From Mucilaginibacter phenanthrenivorans (GTDB taxonomy: Bacteria; Bacteroidota; Bacteroidia; Sphingobacteriales; Sphingobacteriaceae): a stretch of DNA of 64,000 bases. Below, piece by piece: positions 26,412 through 37,500 of the stretch. Each line of letters begins with the position of its first letter. Position 1 is the first letter of the stretch. The position numbers were made by a program, and so were the translations under genes. Location: contig NZ_JAHVAP010000003.1 of NCBI RefSeq assembly GCF_024721155.1, forward strand, positions 372,001 through 436,000. The letters are read 5' to 3'. The notes beneath the pieces are model-generated. The model was not told the DNA's origin, ran no database searches, and was given only the letters and a program-made list of their open reading frames with translations.

Positions 26412-28172
26412 TTAATACCAATCAACACTTAACAGTTCCTGCATCCAGGGCAAACGGATGGTTGAGAATCCCCACGGTAGTTTGCCCAATAAAATATCTA
26501 TTGTTTTTTGTTCAACGGTTAATAGCCAGCCGCTATCCTTTAACTCTAAGTTGCCGTTGCGCTGTAAAAAAGCACCGCGAAACCCATCTATCGATGTGTT
26601 TTTTAACGGTTCCCAATGGCTTAATACGGATCGTAATAAATTAGCTGTTTCTGTCGCTTCCTGATCGGTTAGCTCTATGGATGATGGCAATGTATTTTCC
26701 ATCGGTTGTCCGCATAAAATCTTTTGAAGTGTCAGGTCAAACTCTGCGGCTTCTGTTTCACCGGTTGCAATATAATGCAGCAATAGTACAGCCCTGGCCC
26801 GGGCATCGTCATTCTTAAATTTCCCACCGGTTAATAACTCCAGGCCCTCAAAAAATGACTTCAAAAAGGGATGAAGCATTACTATCCCACTATTATTTAC
26901 ACTTATTATATTTCCCTCGTTCGTGCCGTCTTTTTTTGTTACGGATACGCCTTTTTTTGCCTGATCTTTTGCTGAGTTTTTCGTTGCAGCAGCATCGCCC
27001 GGATTGCTGTCTTTTTTTAAGATGTTATAATCGTCCGGGTTGTTGTCTTTTGGTGATGGGATACTATCATCTATTTTTAAGCTGCTGTCGTTAGTATCAA
27101 CAGTATCATCTGAAGCCGGCTCAGCCTGTTCGTTTTTTTTATGAAGAGAAGATCTGCTTTCAGCATCTGTATAACCCTCATCCATCCTTAGCTGCGCGAT
27201 TAGATTTTTGAATGCCAGCCTTACAGCTTCAGTTTTAAGGCCCTCATTTATGCTGCTTTCTTTATCAGCATAAATATACCGGCTTTTAACACCCCAATAA
27301 TTGAATAATGCCTTTAAGATCTCGAAGGCCGGGGCTTCTCCATCGGCCGCTAGCAAAACGCGGACGGCGGTTTTCCAGATCTGGTCGCGTGCAGCCAGCC
27401 TGCTAATGGCAAAATTGTAAGTATTTGTTTTTGATGAATTTTCGTTTGATGATTTTCCCTTCGATGGATCATCTTTTGATAGATTTTCTTTTAATGGTTC
27501 TTCGCCTACAGCATGTTTTTTATCATCACGCGCCGCAGTCTCCGGTCTATCTAAACCGCCAATTATAAATAAGTAATCTGCAAAAATAAGCTCCCACGAA
27601 TCATCAAAAATCGGGGCCATTTTGAATAACAGCTCAGCAATAAACTTATTTGAAAATTGCTGAACCAGGCGGTCGATAATTACAGGTCGGTCCTGGTAAT
27701 TGGTCTTTAGCCAGTTGAAAAAATGTTTGTATTCGGCTGTATTTAGATAAGTTAAGATTTCTTCCTCCCAGTCGACTTTTTTGCCTGCCTGGCTATACCA
27801 GGGCAGGTAGCCTTTTTCGAGGAAAAAGATCAGTGCGTTTTCTACTGATTGTGCTTTACTAAATATTGCTTCTTCACCTTTTGCCCCGCTTAAGCTTTCC
27901 TTTTTTGCAGCCAGGCTCTTTGTTAATGCGCTAATAAACTGCGTTTTAAATTCAGATTCAAAGTTTTGAAGTCTGATGTTGCCCAGGTCCAACTGCAACT
28001 TGTCAATCCGCACAACCTTGTCAATAGGGAATGCTGCGTCCAGGATGTCCTCCAGGTTATCCATTAATCCATTTTGAAGCAGCCTGCTTACCCTATCCTG
28101 CAAAGCATACGCCTCATCCTTTTTTAAAAGATGAAGCGTAACTTTTTGCTTATAAATAAGGTGCCTTGCCAT
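26412..28172 (-). CDS. Contractile injection system tape-measure protein (Afp14-like)
   Basis: This 586-residue protein begins MARHLIYKQKVTLHLLKKDEAY and continues with the conserved N-terminal pattern of the CIS tape-measure family (VVRIDKLQLDLGNI; FKTQFISALTKSL). The C-terminal half carries HPFLKSFFEGLELL and LLRSVLSHWEPLKNTSIDGFRGAFLQRNG. Two Ser/Asp/Lys/Asn-rich stretches, near 215-240 and 340-415, are low complexity and may be flexible linkers. In this device the protein would set tube length and bridge baseplate to cap. It follows the 1106-residue gene by 34 bp and precedes the cargo genes by 9 bp. Confidence 0.85.
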   Translation of the reverse strand: MARHLIYKQKVTLHLLKKDEAYALQDRVSRLLQNGLMDNLEDILDAAFPIDKVVRIDKLQLDLGNIRLQNFESEFKTQFISALTKSLAAKKESLSGAKGEEAIFSKAQSVENALIFFLEKGYLPWYSQAGKKVDWEEEILTYLNTAEYKHFFNWLKTNYQDRPVIIDRLVQQFSNKFIAELLFKMAPIFDDSWELIFADYLFIIGGLDRPETAARDDKKHAVGEEPLKENLSKDDPSKGKSSNENSSKTNTYNFAISRLAARDQIWKTAVRVLLAADGEAPAFEILKALFNYWGVKSRYIYADKESSINEGLKTEAVRLAFKNLIAQLRMDEGYTDAESRSSLHKKNEQAEPASDDTVDTNDSSLKIDDSIPSPKDNNPDDYNILKKDSNPGDAAATKNSAKDQAKKGVSVTKKDGTNEGNIISVNNSGIVMLHPFLKSFFEGLELLTGGKFKNDDARARAVLLLHYIATGETEAAEFDLTLQKILCGQPMENTLPSSIELTDQEATETANLLRSVLSHWEPLKNTSIDGFRGAFLQRNGNLELKDSGWLLTVEQKTIDILLGKLPWGFSTIRLPWMQELLSVDWY

Positions 28173-28206
28173 CCGGATCTGTTTTAATCAGCCTGCAATC
28201 AATTCA

Positions 28207-31200
28207 TTATTTTTTCTTCTTTTTGGTAAACAAACCCTCTATTCCCTTAATAAACCCGGTTTCACTTTCTTTAAATGTCGGTGCCAGTTGGATTCCGTTA
28301 GGGTTAACAATATAGCTGTGTGCAACAGGCAAATTAGCGCAATTACCATTTGAGGTAGTGAGTGTTACCTGGGTTTTAATTTGTTTGTCTTTTTCCGGGT
28401 CAAATATTATTTGCATATGCTGTACTGGCCCGGTTGCTTCCTTTACTGTAAACCCATCACCAAAGGTCCACTTATACGTAAATTTGGTATTCGGCTTTTC
28501 AACGCCAAACGCTGCATCAATGGTAAATGTGCGATCTGTGTTGGGGGTAACCTTTTCACTTTTGCCCGAAAAATCAAAGCGGTTGGGTGTTGGCAAAACG
28601 GTGACGGTAACCGGATCCGCATCTATTCCACCTGCGGTGTAAGCAATGGTATAGGTGCCGGCCCCTGCTGTTGCAGGGGTAAATGTGAGGCCTTTATCAT
28701 CCAAACCAGCTACTTTTTTAAACGTACCCCCTGCTATAGATACAGTTATCTTTTCTGCATCGGTATCATTGTCACAAAAAGTTGTATTCATGGAAACAAC
28801 AGGTTTTGGCGGCGGTGGGTTTTTGGGCTGTTCAAGTACATAAGCTACCGGCGGGCAATCAGAACAGCATAAATAAGGGATGTAGAAATCGGCTATAACC
28901 GCCCCGTCAGGAATTGTTTGCGCCTGCGATTGCTGTGCCTGCGCTCTTTCTCTTTCCAGCAGTACTAAAATTCTATCCTTTGTTTCGGCCAGTGTTTCTG
29001 TCTTACTGTTTAAATAGCTTCTTATAAGTTTAATAGTATCCTCTCCTGTTGCAGCCGGTGCGGCGGGAGCTGCGGCTTGTGCAGCCGCCACATTTTCCCT
29101 TGCCACAACCTCATCGGGGACTTCAAACGCCAGGCTGCCTGCTGCGGCAGGCGGCGTTGTGGCATTGGTTGCGGCTGAATGATAAACCAATACAAATGTC
29201 CCACCCTTTGGCACACCCGCCTTATGTTCAAGGCCGGGATGATTTTTATAATAGTTTAAAAAGTTAAGCTGCTGCTGGTATTTGGTTAGCCTGGCAGTAT
29301 ACTCCGTCTTCAAAATTGCAATCCGTTCTGCAATACAAATGGTTGTCAGCACGCCCATTTCATCAACTAACAGATCAAGCTCCGTATCTTCAACAAGGGT
29401 AACAAATTGTGCGTTTGCTCCACCCGTACTTGCGGGCGTTAAGGCCACGGTCAACTCTGTAAGAATGGTGAATGTAAGCACGGTATCGACAAGGTAGGTT
29501 TGGGCGATGGTATTAAAAGCAGCGATGTCCAATTGCGCCAGCGTGTTAGTTTGCAGGGCATACATCATCGTTTCCACAGAATCGATAAACTCGAAAAAAT
29601 AATGATAGGCTGTGGTTGTCGGAACGCTTTGGTTAATCTGTACAGGGTTTGTAAATACGCCTGTGGAGCTCAGCGAATTCAAATAGGCTGATCCGATGGT
29701 GTCGGCAACTGCCGGGCAATATTGTCGCATAAAATCGCCTTTTTTATATGCGGCGGTGGCTGCTGTACCCGATGCATCTATGGCTTCAACGTTTACCTTA
29801 AATGCGGAGAATTTTAAAGCCACAGGTTTATCAGTTTCAAACAAACCTGTATCTGTCTTTTTCCGCGAATTGTAGGCAACTACCTTGTAAGGCAACTTGG
29901 AGATAAAACAAAAAACCAGGTGAATCTTGCAGGCGGCTTCGCCAATTATCAGTTTATAGTCGGTTTCAAGGTCGTTTATATTGCATTGGGGTAAGGTTGC
30001 GCCGGCTTTTAACTGATCAGCGGATACAGCTACCACATCAAATGGCAGGTTATACTGCTGCCGCTGATTCAGGATATTGGTTAAAACATTGTTATAATTC
30101 TGGCCGATAAAACCCTCTATCCTAAAAAAATTATTATACTCAATATCATACAACAATGGCTGGGTTACGGCAGTATTACTGTTGTACAGATTTGCGTTGT
30201 AACCAAGGTTAAAGGCAGCGCTGCCATGGCTGGTTTTATGATAATTCCAGTATTTATACAATTCGGCTCCGGCTGCGTTTACCTGGTAATAATAAGGGAT
30301 GGCGCGTTCCGAAAGCCATGGGTATTCGTACTGGCTCGGGGTGATCTTTAAGGTGGCCTGTAATTGCAGCGCCTGCGATTGCACCGTAAATTTATTCGCC
30401 ATTATCACCATGCGGTTAAACAATAGCATTGCTCCTGAAACGGCGTCCTCATTTTGTGAAAACAAGCCTGAATACATAAAGTAATCCCGATAGGCATCTT
30501 TTGTGAAAGGATCAGTATCATCAGAAGCCAGCCCTAAAATTAAATGCAGCGGAAACAGGTTTTCATCCGGGCAGCAGGTGTCGTTAATGTCTGACACCTT
30601 AACCGAAAATTCGTACCAGGCTTTTATCAGATCGTCAACAAAATCATAAAAATATTGAATGAACACCTGGTTTTGAGTAAGCACTGTATTCCTGTAGCTT
30701 TTTAAATTAGCCAGTAAATTGGCAAACGGATTAGTGGCAACGTTTACCAGGCCACCATATTTTTGAAAGGCGAAATTATAAGCATTACTTACCTGGGTTA
30801 AAGTTGTATCGTCAACAATATTGGCGAACGCGTTCAATACATCCGCTGTTGAATTAAGCGCCGCGTAAGGTACATTAAAGCGTTTCAGGCTGATTTGGTG
30901 CGGGATGTTCGCAGCCGGGGCAGTTGGCTTGTTGTTTGTCGAATCAGCCAATACTTCAGGCAGATCTTTTATGGCAACCAATAATGGCCTTATGGCAAAA
31001 GCCATGGTTGCGCCGCTGTTATTGCAATCCTGCATATTGCAGTTTTTCAGGTCGGTTTCCTTTGCTTCCAAAAACAGCGCAACCACGTAATCCTGCAAAA
31101 AGCTGGTGGCCGATGAAATGGTTACCGCCGTTAGCTGCTTGGCGCTTTCAAGCGCAGCATACTGATCGTCGGTAATCAGCTGCCAGATCTTTTTCGTCGC

Positions 31201-31527
31201 CCAAAACGGCGCATAAAAGGGCAATTTGGCGCCATGGTCAAACGGCAGGTCGCCGGGGATCTCAACCGGGCTATACGGAATATAATACGTATAGTTTGTT
31301 GCTTCCTGGGCAATCAGGTATCCCTGCGATGTTATTCCGCATCCCTTTGTTACCTCAATAACACCGGGGTTCAGCACAATATCCAAACCGCAAACAATGC
31401 CAATTCCAATTAGCTTGTTCCGTGTCCAGCGGTTTTGCTGGTCAAGGTAGTTAAAGGTTTCGTTAAGGTGCTCATTGGTAAGCACCTGGTCTGGTTCGTA
31501 CACGATGTACTCAAATGGATTTGCCAT
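28207..31527 (-). CDS. Large eCIS protein of unknown role with PKD-like C-terminus (fibre/tip candidate)
   Basis: This 1106-residue protein has no clear family. It starts MANPFEYIVYEPDQVLTNEH, followed by LIGIGIVCGLDI, a pattern I associate with Bacteroidota eCIS loci but cannot name. The first 800 residues look mixed alpha/beta. An Ala-rich stretch is near 810-835. The C-terminal 250 residues resemble adhesin modules: one Ig-like repeat with TTFCDNDTDAEKITVSI and one PKD-like domain with WTFGDG. It lies between the Afp12-like baseplate gene (3 bp upstream) and the tape measure, where other eCIS encode the tail fibre (Afp13). The PKD domain plus this position suggest a receptor-binding or tip role. 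Confidence 0.6.
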   Translation of the reverse strand: MANPFEYIVYEPDQVLTNEHLNETFNYLDQQNRWTRNKLIGIGIVCGLDIVLNPGVIEVTKGCGITSQGYLIAQEATNYTYYIPYSPVEIPGDLPFDHGAKLPFYAPFWATKKIWQLITDDQYAALESAKQLTAVTISSATSFLQDYVVALFLEAKETDLKNCNMQDCNNSGATMAFAIRPLLVAIKDLPEVLADSTNNKPTAPAANIPHQISLKRFNVPYAALNSTADVLNAFANIVDDTTLTQVSNAYNFAFQKYGGLVNVATNPFANLLANLKSYRNTVLTQNQVFIQYFYDFVDDLIKAWYEFSVKVSDINDTCCPDENLFPLHLILGLASDDTDPFTKDAYRDYFMYSGLFSQNEDAVSGAMLLFNRMVIMANKFTVQSQALQLQATLKITPSQYEYPWLSERAIPYYYQVNAAGAELYKYWNYHKTSHGSAAFNLGYNANLYNSNTAVTQPLLYDIEYNNFFRIEGFIGQNYNNVLTNILNQRQQYNLPFDVVAVSADQLKAGATLPQCNINDLETDYKLIIGEAACKIHLVFCFISKLPYKVVAYNSRKKTDTGLFETDKPVALKFSAFKVNVEAIDASGTAATAAYKKGDFMRQYCPAVADTIGSAYLNSLSSTGVFTNPVQINQSVPTTTAYHYFFEFIDSVETMMYALQTNTLAQLDIAAFNTIAQTYLVDTVLTFTILTELTVALTPASTGGANAQFVTLVEDTELDLLVDEMGVLTTICIAERIAILKTEYTARLTKYQQQLNFLNYYKNHPGLEHKAGVPKGGTFVLVYHSAATNATTPPAAAGSLAFEVPDEVVARENVAAAQAAAPAAPAATGEDTIKLIRSYLNSKTETLAETKDRILVLLERERAQAQQSQAQTIPDGAVIADFYIPYLCCSDCPPVAYVLEQPKNPPPPKPVVSMNTTFCDNDTDAEKITVSIAGGTFKKVAGLDDKGLTFTPATAGAGTYTIAYTAGGIDADPVTVTVLPTPNRFDFSGKSEKVTPNTDRTFTIDAAFGVEKPNTKFTYKWTFGDGFTVKEATGPVQHMQIIFDPEKDKQIKTQVTLTTSNGNCANLPVAHSYIVNPNGIQLAPTFKESETGFIKGIEGLFTKKKKK

Positions 31528-31530
31528 ATA

Positions 31531-34500
31531 TCAATTTTTTAAAGATCCTAAAACTGTTTTGCCCAGCTGAACCGAGTTGGTATCCTTGCTCTCGACACAA
31601 TCGTGCAGGGTAGCTACCGGGTATTCGCTATGCAGGGTGAATAATAATTGTAATAAAGTTTTATTTGCAGCCTCAAAAACGGGCAAGGTTGTTTTATCGG
31701 CAGAGTAATTAGCTAACGCGATGATCCATGCCTTGTAAGCATTTTCAAAGTTGTAAAGCATCACATCATTCACCCAGCATACCTTTACAATGGTATGGGC
31801 GGGCAGTTCCTGCCTGATGATGTTTTCGAAGTATGACCTGAATGCCATGCTCTGGAAATGAACAGGCCAGTAAGGCAACACCACCGAAATGCGGAATGAA
31901 TAGGGGTCCTGCTCGCCGCAAAAATCGCAGTCGGCATCAAGGCAAACAGGCGCCATAGCAAACGTGTTATCGCGGGGGCGCAGCAATATATGCTCAATTA
32001 AGTGCATACCTTCTGCATCGCATTCGTTGTTGAATTCCTTTATAAATTGGGTCAGCGCTGTATTGGCGTCCGCCTGTGATGTAAAATTGTTGCTTATTGC
32101 CAGGTTATTGCCGCCATCGTCAACCACATAAATGTTCCAGTTGCTTCCGGTTTGTTTTATCACAAAGCTGCGCCCGGCCAGTACCAAATCCATAAAGGCG
32201 GGTAGTGAGCTGTTCAGATCATCCTGCGTAGCATAGCTGGCTACAGATTTCAATGTGTTGCCATTTCCATCGCCAAAAACAAATTGGAATTTGGCAGGCG
32301 TATCGCTCGTGGTAATTATAGTTGCGTTGCCGATGCAGTATAAAAACCTGCGGATAAAATTATTATAACCACCAAGACTGCTCAACTTCTTTTCAGCACC
32401 CGATACATTGTCGGTATCCCAAAGCTGTGTGGTATCAACAGTGAAATCGGCGTTCTGCGGAAAGTAATTGTATGCCCTGCCGCGCTGATAGCTGGTAGTA
32501 GGATAGTTATCCAAAAACTGGATCTTGTTGTTGATCAGGTCAACCGGGTTAATGCCGGTTTCCTGCTGTGTTGTATAATCCAGTGTGTACATCAGCAAAA
32601 CGTATTCGTTAAACGACTCTGCAAAGCGGCTCATCAGGTGATCGAGGAAACGATTTCGCCTGTCTAAAAACGTTTCACGTTCCTCATACAAATTTTGCCA
32701 GCTGTTCACTGTGACATTTGCCGAATCCTGGTGCTGCATTACCAAATCATCAATGGTTTTTGCGCTGCTGTCCTGCTTGTAGATAGGCAGGATATCCTTT
32801 ATGGTATTTAAAAATTGCGCGTAATAGGTTTGATCAGTGATCTCTGTTGAGAATAATTCTTTTGCGTTCTTTAACTGGGAGAAGAAATCGGCCAGCAACT
32901 GGTCATATAATAATAAATAGGCTTTCAATTGTTTCGCTTGCGCCAGTCGCTCATCAGTGGCATTTGGCGGCAAACCGGCCTCGCTGATGCCATAGGTTTG
33001 CGGGAAGAGGTCTTCCACCGATGTATAGCTATCCAGTTCGTAATAAGTACCAACCGGCACATCAATATCATAGGTATGGCCTAATAACTTATTACGTGCT
33101 TTAACCGCATTCATCCAGTTCAACCTGCTGCGCACGTCTGCCATAGACGGCAGATACGGGAACTGGTTTTTATAGAACAGGATCTTTGATTTGGTTTCGG
33201 CCAGCACAGGTTTACAGCCGGTTGTGATCGGCATGCACCATTTTTTCCCGGTTTCAGCAGGGATCGGATTATTGTCTGCATCGTATTTGGTCATCCTGAA
33301 ATTACGGGCGGCCAATACGCCCTCAACATTCATGATCAGGCTGATAATGTCGGAGCCGTAGATCTCATCTCTGAGTTGTGTTTTTTCTAATTCAACGGTA
33401 TCGATAAAGCCATGCTGCAAAACAGGGCCCTCAAAAATCTCGTCGGTAGTGTAGCCCTTCGCCTGCATGTCACTCAACTGGTAAAAGTTTATCGATGGAT
33501 CGAAGTATTCCTCGATCGCGAAAAATACCTGCGCCTGCACTTCCTCCATGTCCGCCGAAGGCGCAACATCAATGTCACAGCAAATCGCAATTTCCTCGTC
33601 CTTAATGGTATTAACTGTTACAAAATCCTCGCACAGGTTGCGGTTTTTATTTAGGGTGAGGATTGCCGTCTTAACTATGTTGTTCGCTTTTTGGATTTTT
33701 AAAATGTAAAGGTTGATGACCTGCAATGCAAAAGCGGTATCGAAAAATCCCTGGATCTCTGCAGCTCCAACAGTTTGGCCTGATGGCTGCAGGTTAACGC
33801 TTACTATCCCATTAAGGGTTTTAGCGTGGCTTATCCCCCCGGATTTATAGGAGAAATTTACTTTAATGTTGATACCAGCGCCTGCCGGGAAAGTTGTACT
33901 TACAGCAGTTATTGATTTTGGGTCGGCTGTTAACAATGCCGCGACAGTAGCATCATTCCAAACAGGGAAAATCACCGTAAGGCTAACTGTTCCTGCTTTA
34001 AATGCGCCGAATGCCGGGTTTAAGATTTGTAGTTCACCATTATTCAGATCGCCAAATTGCTCGTCGTTTTCCAGGTCGAGCAATACATTGTATAAGCCAG
34101 ACAAAAAGATAGGGTGAGGGGTAACATCATAAGTCAGCGCATCGGCTTTGCAATCTGCATAAATGGCAACCTCACCGGCAGGTACTTTTTTATTGTTTAT
34201 GGTAAAGAAGTCATTGAACATAAACCATGCATTGTGTACCCCTACAATATCTATCAGCAATTTACGGTAATCATCCACGTTTAATGGCGATTGGGTGAGG
34301 ATATTCTTTGCAGTAAATAAGGTTTGTGATGGTGCTATGGTGCCGTCTGCTTGCGTCAACAGATCCTGCATGGGCAGGTCGGTGCGATAACCCAGCTCGG
34401 TAATTGCGTAGCACAAGGCTTCCATAATGGTGATGCCTGGGTCGTGCTCGTTATAATCGGTCCACCGTGTGCTCCCTAATTTTTCAATATACTTTAACCC

Positions 34501-34572
34501 TGCTTCGCGGAGAAAAGCATAGTCCTGGTCATGCGAGAGGACAGGGGCTTTTGATATGGTTAAATCTGTCAT
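31531..34572 (-). CDS. Baseplate J-like protein, Afp12 type
   Basis: The ATG at 34572 gives 1013 residues (MTDLTISKAPVL). A TTG two codons upstream is not preferred because the ATG overlaps the previous stop as ATGA. The N-terminus has the strongly conserved eCIS baseplate segment RWTDYNEHDPGITIMEAL followed by CYAITELGYRTDLPM. A long helical and beta-mixed region follows, with LDRRNRFLDHLMSRFAESFNEY, and a C-terminal part carries HLIEHILLRPRD. The protein would form wedges of the baseplate with the larger partner just upstream. Cysteines cluster near the end (CLDADCDFCGEQD), which may bind metal. Confidence 0.85.
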   Translation of the reverse strand: MTDLTISKAPVLSHDQDYAFLREAGLKYIEKLGSTRWTDYNEHDPGITIMEALCYAITELGYRTDLPMQDLLTQADGTIAPSQTLFTAKNILTQSPLNVDDYRKLLIDIVGVHNAWFMFNDFFTINNKKVPAGEVAIYADCKADALTYDVTPHPIFLSGLYNVLLDLENDEQFGDLNNGELQILNPAFGAFKAGTVSLTVIFPVWNDATVAALLTADPKSITAVSTTFPAGAGINIKVNFSYKSGGISHAKTLNGIVSVNLQPSGQTVGAAEIQGFFDTAFALQVINLYILKIQKANNIVKTAILTLNKNRNLCEDFVTVNTIKDEEIAICCDIDVAPSADMEEVQAQVFFAIEEYFDPSINFYQLSDMQAKGYTTDEIFEGPVLQHGFIDTVELEKTQLRDEIYGSDIISLIMNVEGVLAARNFRMTKYDADNNPIPAETGKKWCMPITTGCKPVLAETKSKILFYKNQFPYLPSMADVRSRLNWMNAVKARNKLLGHTYDIDVPVGTYYELDSYTSVEDLFPQTYGISEAGLPPNATDERLAQAKQLKAYLLLYDQLLADFFSQLKNAKELFSTEITDQTYYAQFLNTIKDILPIYKQDSSAKTIDDLVMQHQDSANVTVNSWQNLYEERETFLDRRNRFLDHLMSRFAESFNEYVLLMYTLDYTTQQETGINPVDLINNKIQFLDNYPTTSYQRGRAYNYFPQNADFTVDTTQLWDTDNVSGAEKKLSSLGGYNNFIRRFLYCIGNATIITTSDTPAKFQFVFGDGNGNTLKSVASYATQDDLNSSLPAFMDLVLAGRSFVIKQTGSNWNIYVVDDGGNNLAISNNFTSQADANTALTQFIKEFNNECDAEGMHLIEHILLRPRDNTFAMAPVCLDADCDFCGEQDPYSFRISVVLPYWPVHFQSMAFRSYFENIIRQELPAHTIVKVCWVNDVMLYNFENAYKAWIIALANYSADKTTLPVFEAANKTLLQLLFTLHSEYPVATLHDCVESKDTNSVQLGKTVLGSLKN

Positions 34573-37500
34573 ATACAATCACATTTAGCAGGTGTACTAA
34601 TCAGGTGTTTTACTTTGGTGGTTTCGTCGTAATACGATACCAATATCGACCGTGCAGTGCTCGGAACGGCTTCCTCAATATCGGGGAAGTATTGCACAAC
34701 CGTTTCGCCGTCACGAACAAACTGATTCATCTTGAAGCAGGTTACAAAATCAACATAATATCTTTCCTCAATAAAATTGAGTACTACCGATTTTTGAATG
34801 GTGGTGTTAAAGCTGATGGCCTGTGGGTTGCCGAAAGCCCATGGCGTTAAAAACTGTTCTATATCGTCGTTCAGTTGATTGGAGAAAAACGTAGGGTCAT
34901 AATTCTCTCTAAATGTTACCGCAAAATCAAACTGCACTTCCTCAAACTGCGGGTTGCAAACATTCAACCTTACAAACGGCGATGTCAATGTTTTCAGGTA
35001 AGCCTGGATCTCGGTCAGCAAGCCAATGCTGGTATATGGCCGCAAAATATTGGCGGTATTAAGGTGCGTCAGATCGGGAATGGTAATTACCATCGCCTGG
35101 CCGGCCAATGTTTCAGAATACCTTGGCTGGTTGGTCTTTTCGTCCAGTATAAACCCGGTATGGTTGAGGCATTTTGCTTTAAAGATCTGCGGGAAATATT
35201 GCAGCGTTAAGCGCTCATAATCCCACGCAGTAATAGCACGGTGCTTGTGGCGCAGGCGTTCGCTCACCCTCACATAAAACTGGTCATCTGTTTCGGCTAC
35301 CCTGCCTCCGAATGAGCTGTATGGCTGCTGCGTTTGCTTCAATGCTCCATCGGGAATAGCGGGTTTACTGATGGTATTTGGCGGCAGCACATTTGTAAAT
35401 GCTATACCCTTCGCTATATCCTGCACAAACTGCGCCCTGGTGGCATTGGTATCAACTGCAATTAATTTGCATACGGCATCGGTATCATGTGCAACAACTG
35501 CCTTTATCCAGATCAAATTACTATCAACACGTGTATTGTTAAGCGTTGCCTGCCCGGGAACATTAAAAATCACCAGGCCCGATGTGGTTAAATTATTCGT
35601 TTGATCCGTTACCGATTGCTTATCAAACAGGATCCAGTTGTTGGCGCTTAAATAATACCAGTCAACTTCAGTCATATTCTTTAAAGGATTTGCGCTGCCG
35701 TCAGATACCTCGAACAAAACCGAAAATGTTTCATCGGGCAGGGCATTGGCTAATCCGATCCACAGCTCGCCGCCGTTGTCACTTGCATTGTTATCATCCA
35801 GGTTGAAAACCGGTAAAAAGGTAAGCGGTGCATCGGTGGTAATAGCCGGATGCATTTCGCGATAGCCAAACGGCTCAACATGGTAATAGTAACTGCTGCG
35901 GTCATTAAAATCGTTAAATAATAAATTATCCTCGGCAGTATAGCTGATGCTGATAGATTTTATAGCCGGCGGCGCTGCAATCGGTGTGGTTACTTTGTTT
36001 ACCTGGTAACCGGTTACATTAGGGGGCGTTGCGCCATCGGTAAGCACAGTTACCGATGGCTGGGGGATGCTGTTGATAAAAGTACTCAGATTATAATCGG
36101 TATTGTTCAGCGTCAGTTCTATGTAGCCATCAACAGATGTTATTGCATAGCCACCGTTCGCGGTAAAATCGGGTTGCGATTGTACAACATTCTCCAGGCC
36201 GGTTGTGGTAACGGCAGGCAGGCCTATTAAATAATAAGTATCGCCGGTTATTTCTGTAAGTGTTGCAGATCCAAACCCTTTTTCCTTTGCACTGATTCCT
36301 CCCTTTTCAAATGTTATATAATCTTCAAGTGTTTCAACTTCAAATTTGGGGGTCAGTTTAAGCATCTTGTCAAACTTTACCTGTCCGCTTTTTTGTGCCG
36401 CTGTAACAGCTGAGACCTTTTGCGTAGCCGGAGTTATGGTAATGCTCGAGGCATATAAGCTCACGCTACTGCTGTTTACAGGCTTCCAAACGCCTTTTAC
36501 CAGCGATGATATTTGGGTTGTAATGTTGCTATGTGGTTCCTGCTGCCAATCAAGGTTGATGGTTAGGCTGGTCAGATCCTTTTGAAAAATCTCCTTGCTG
36601 CCGATGATAAACGACGCACCAGAGTCCGGGAAATCGCCAAAAACCTTAAACGGTTTCGAGGCGTCTATCTTACCGTCGTCATTTTGAAGCGCCAGGTTTT
36701 TAGCCGCGTTTACAGTTGCTGTTACGCCTATTGTTTTTATCCGCAGGTTTTTAATTATTTGGTACGATATCGAGCTATCCAGCGTTAACCTAACCATCGG
36801 CAGCGCGGCTGTAAAATTGCCGGTATGCAGTTTCGCATTAAAGGGCACTATTGCCGGGGCATCTCCCTCAAGGGTTATGGTTAACGAGAATGAGGTGCTG
36901 TCGATTACTTTTGGGGTGTAACCTGTTGCGGTATACCATCCCTTTAACCCGGTAAGCTCAACAGTGAAAATATCCGACAGGCTTGCCTGCGTAACGCCGG
37001 TTAAATTATTGCAGTTAAAGGTTAGTGTTACTGTTCTGGTCCCCTCGTTAAGGTATAACACTTTTGATGCTATGGCAAAGCCTAAGCCCGCATGCGTTAT
37101 GTTTTGCTGAGGACCGCCAAAGGGGAACCAGGATCCATCGGCACTTAGCAATTTTGCGCCCTGCCCATCCTGCGAATTTGCAACCGGAGCGGCAAAAAGG
37201 GTAGCCGGGTTCATTCCCTTATTTAGGTAGAGCGCTTTTAGTTCCTGCACACTTGCCGTTTGCAGTACAACGTCATTAGTTGTCGCATAGAAAAGGTCGT
37301 TTTTGTTGGCGTCTTTGCCAGCTTTAAATTCAGTACCCGCCGGGATTAAATGTTGGTTGATGTTTTTTTGAAGCGAGAAAACCAGGTGTACAAAATCAGC
37401 TTCAGCAGCATTATTGGTCAGCGCTAAAACATCCTTATAATAAAAATCGAGGTTGCGTTTGGTGTATTGATTTAGGTGCTCCTGCGCAAATGCGAAAAGC

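Noticed and set aside
34573..34578. TTG start of the Afp12-like gene
   Set aside because: The ATG at 34572 forms a standard ATGA overlap with the preceding stop.
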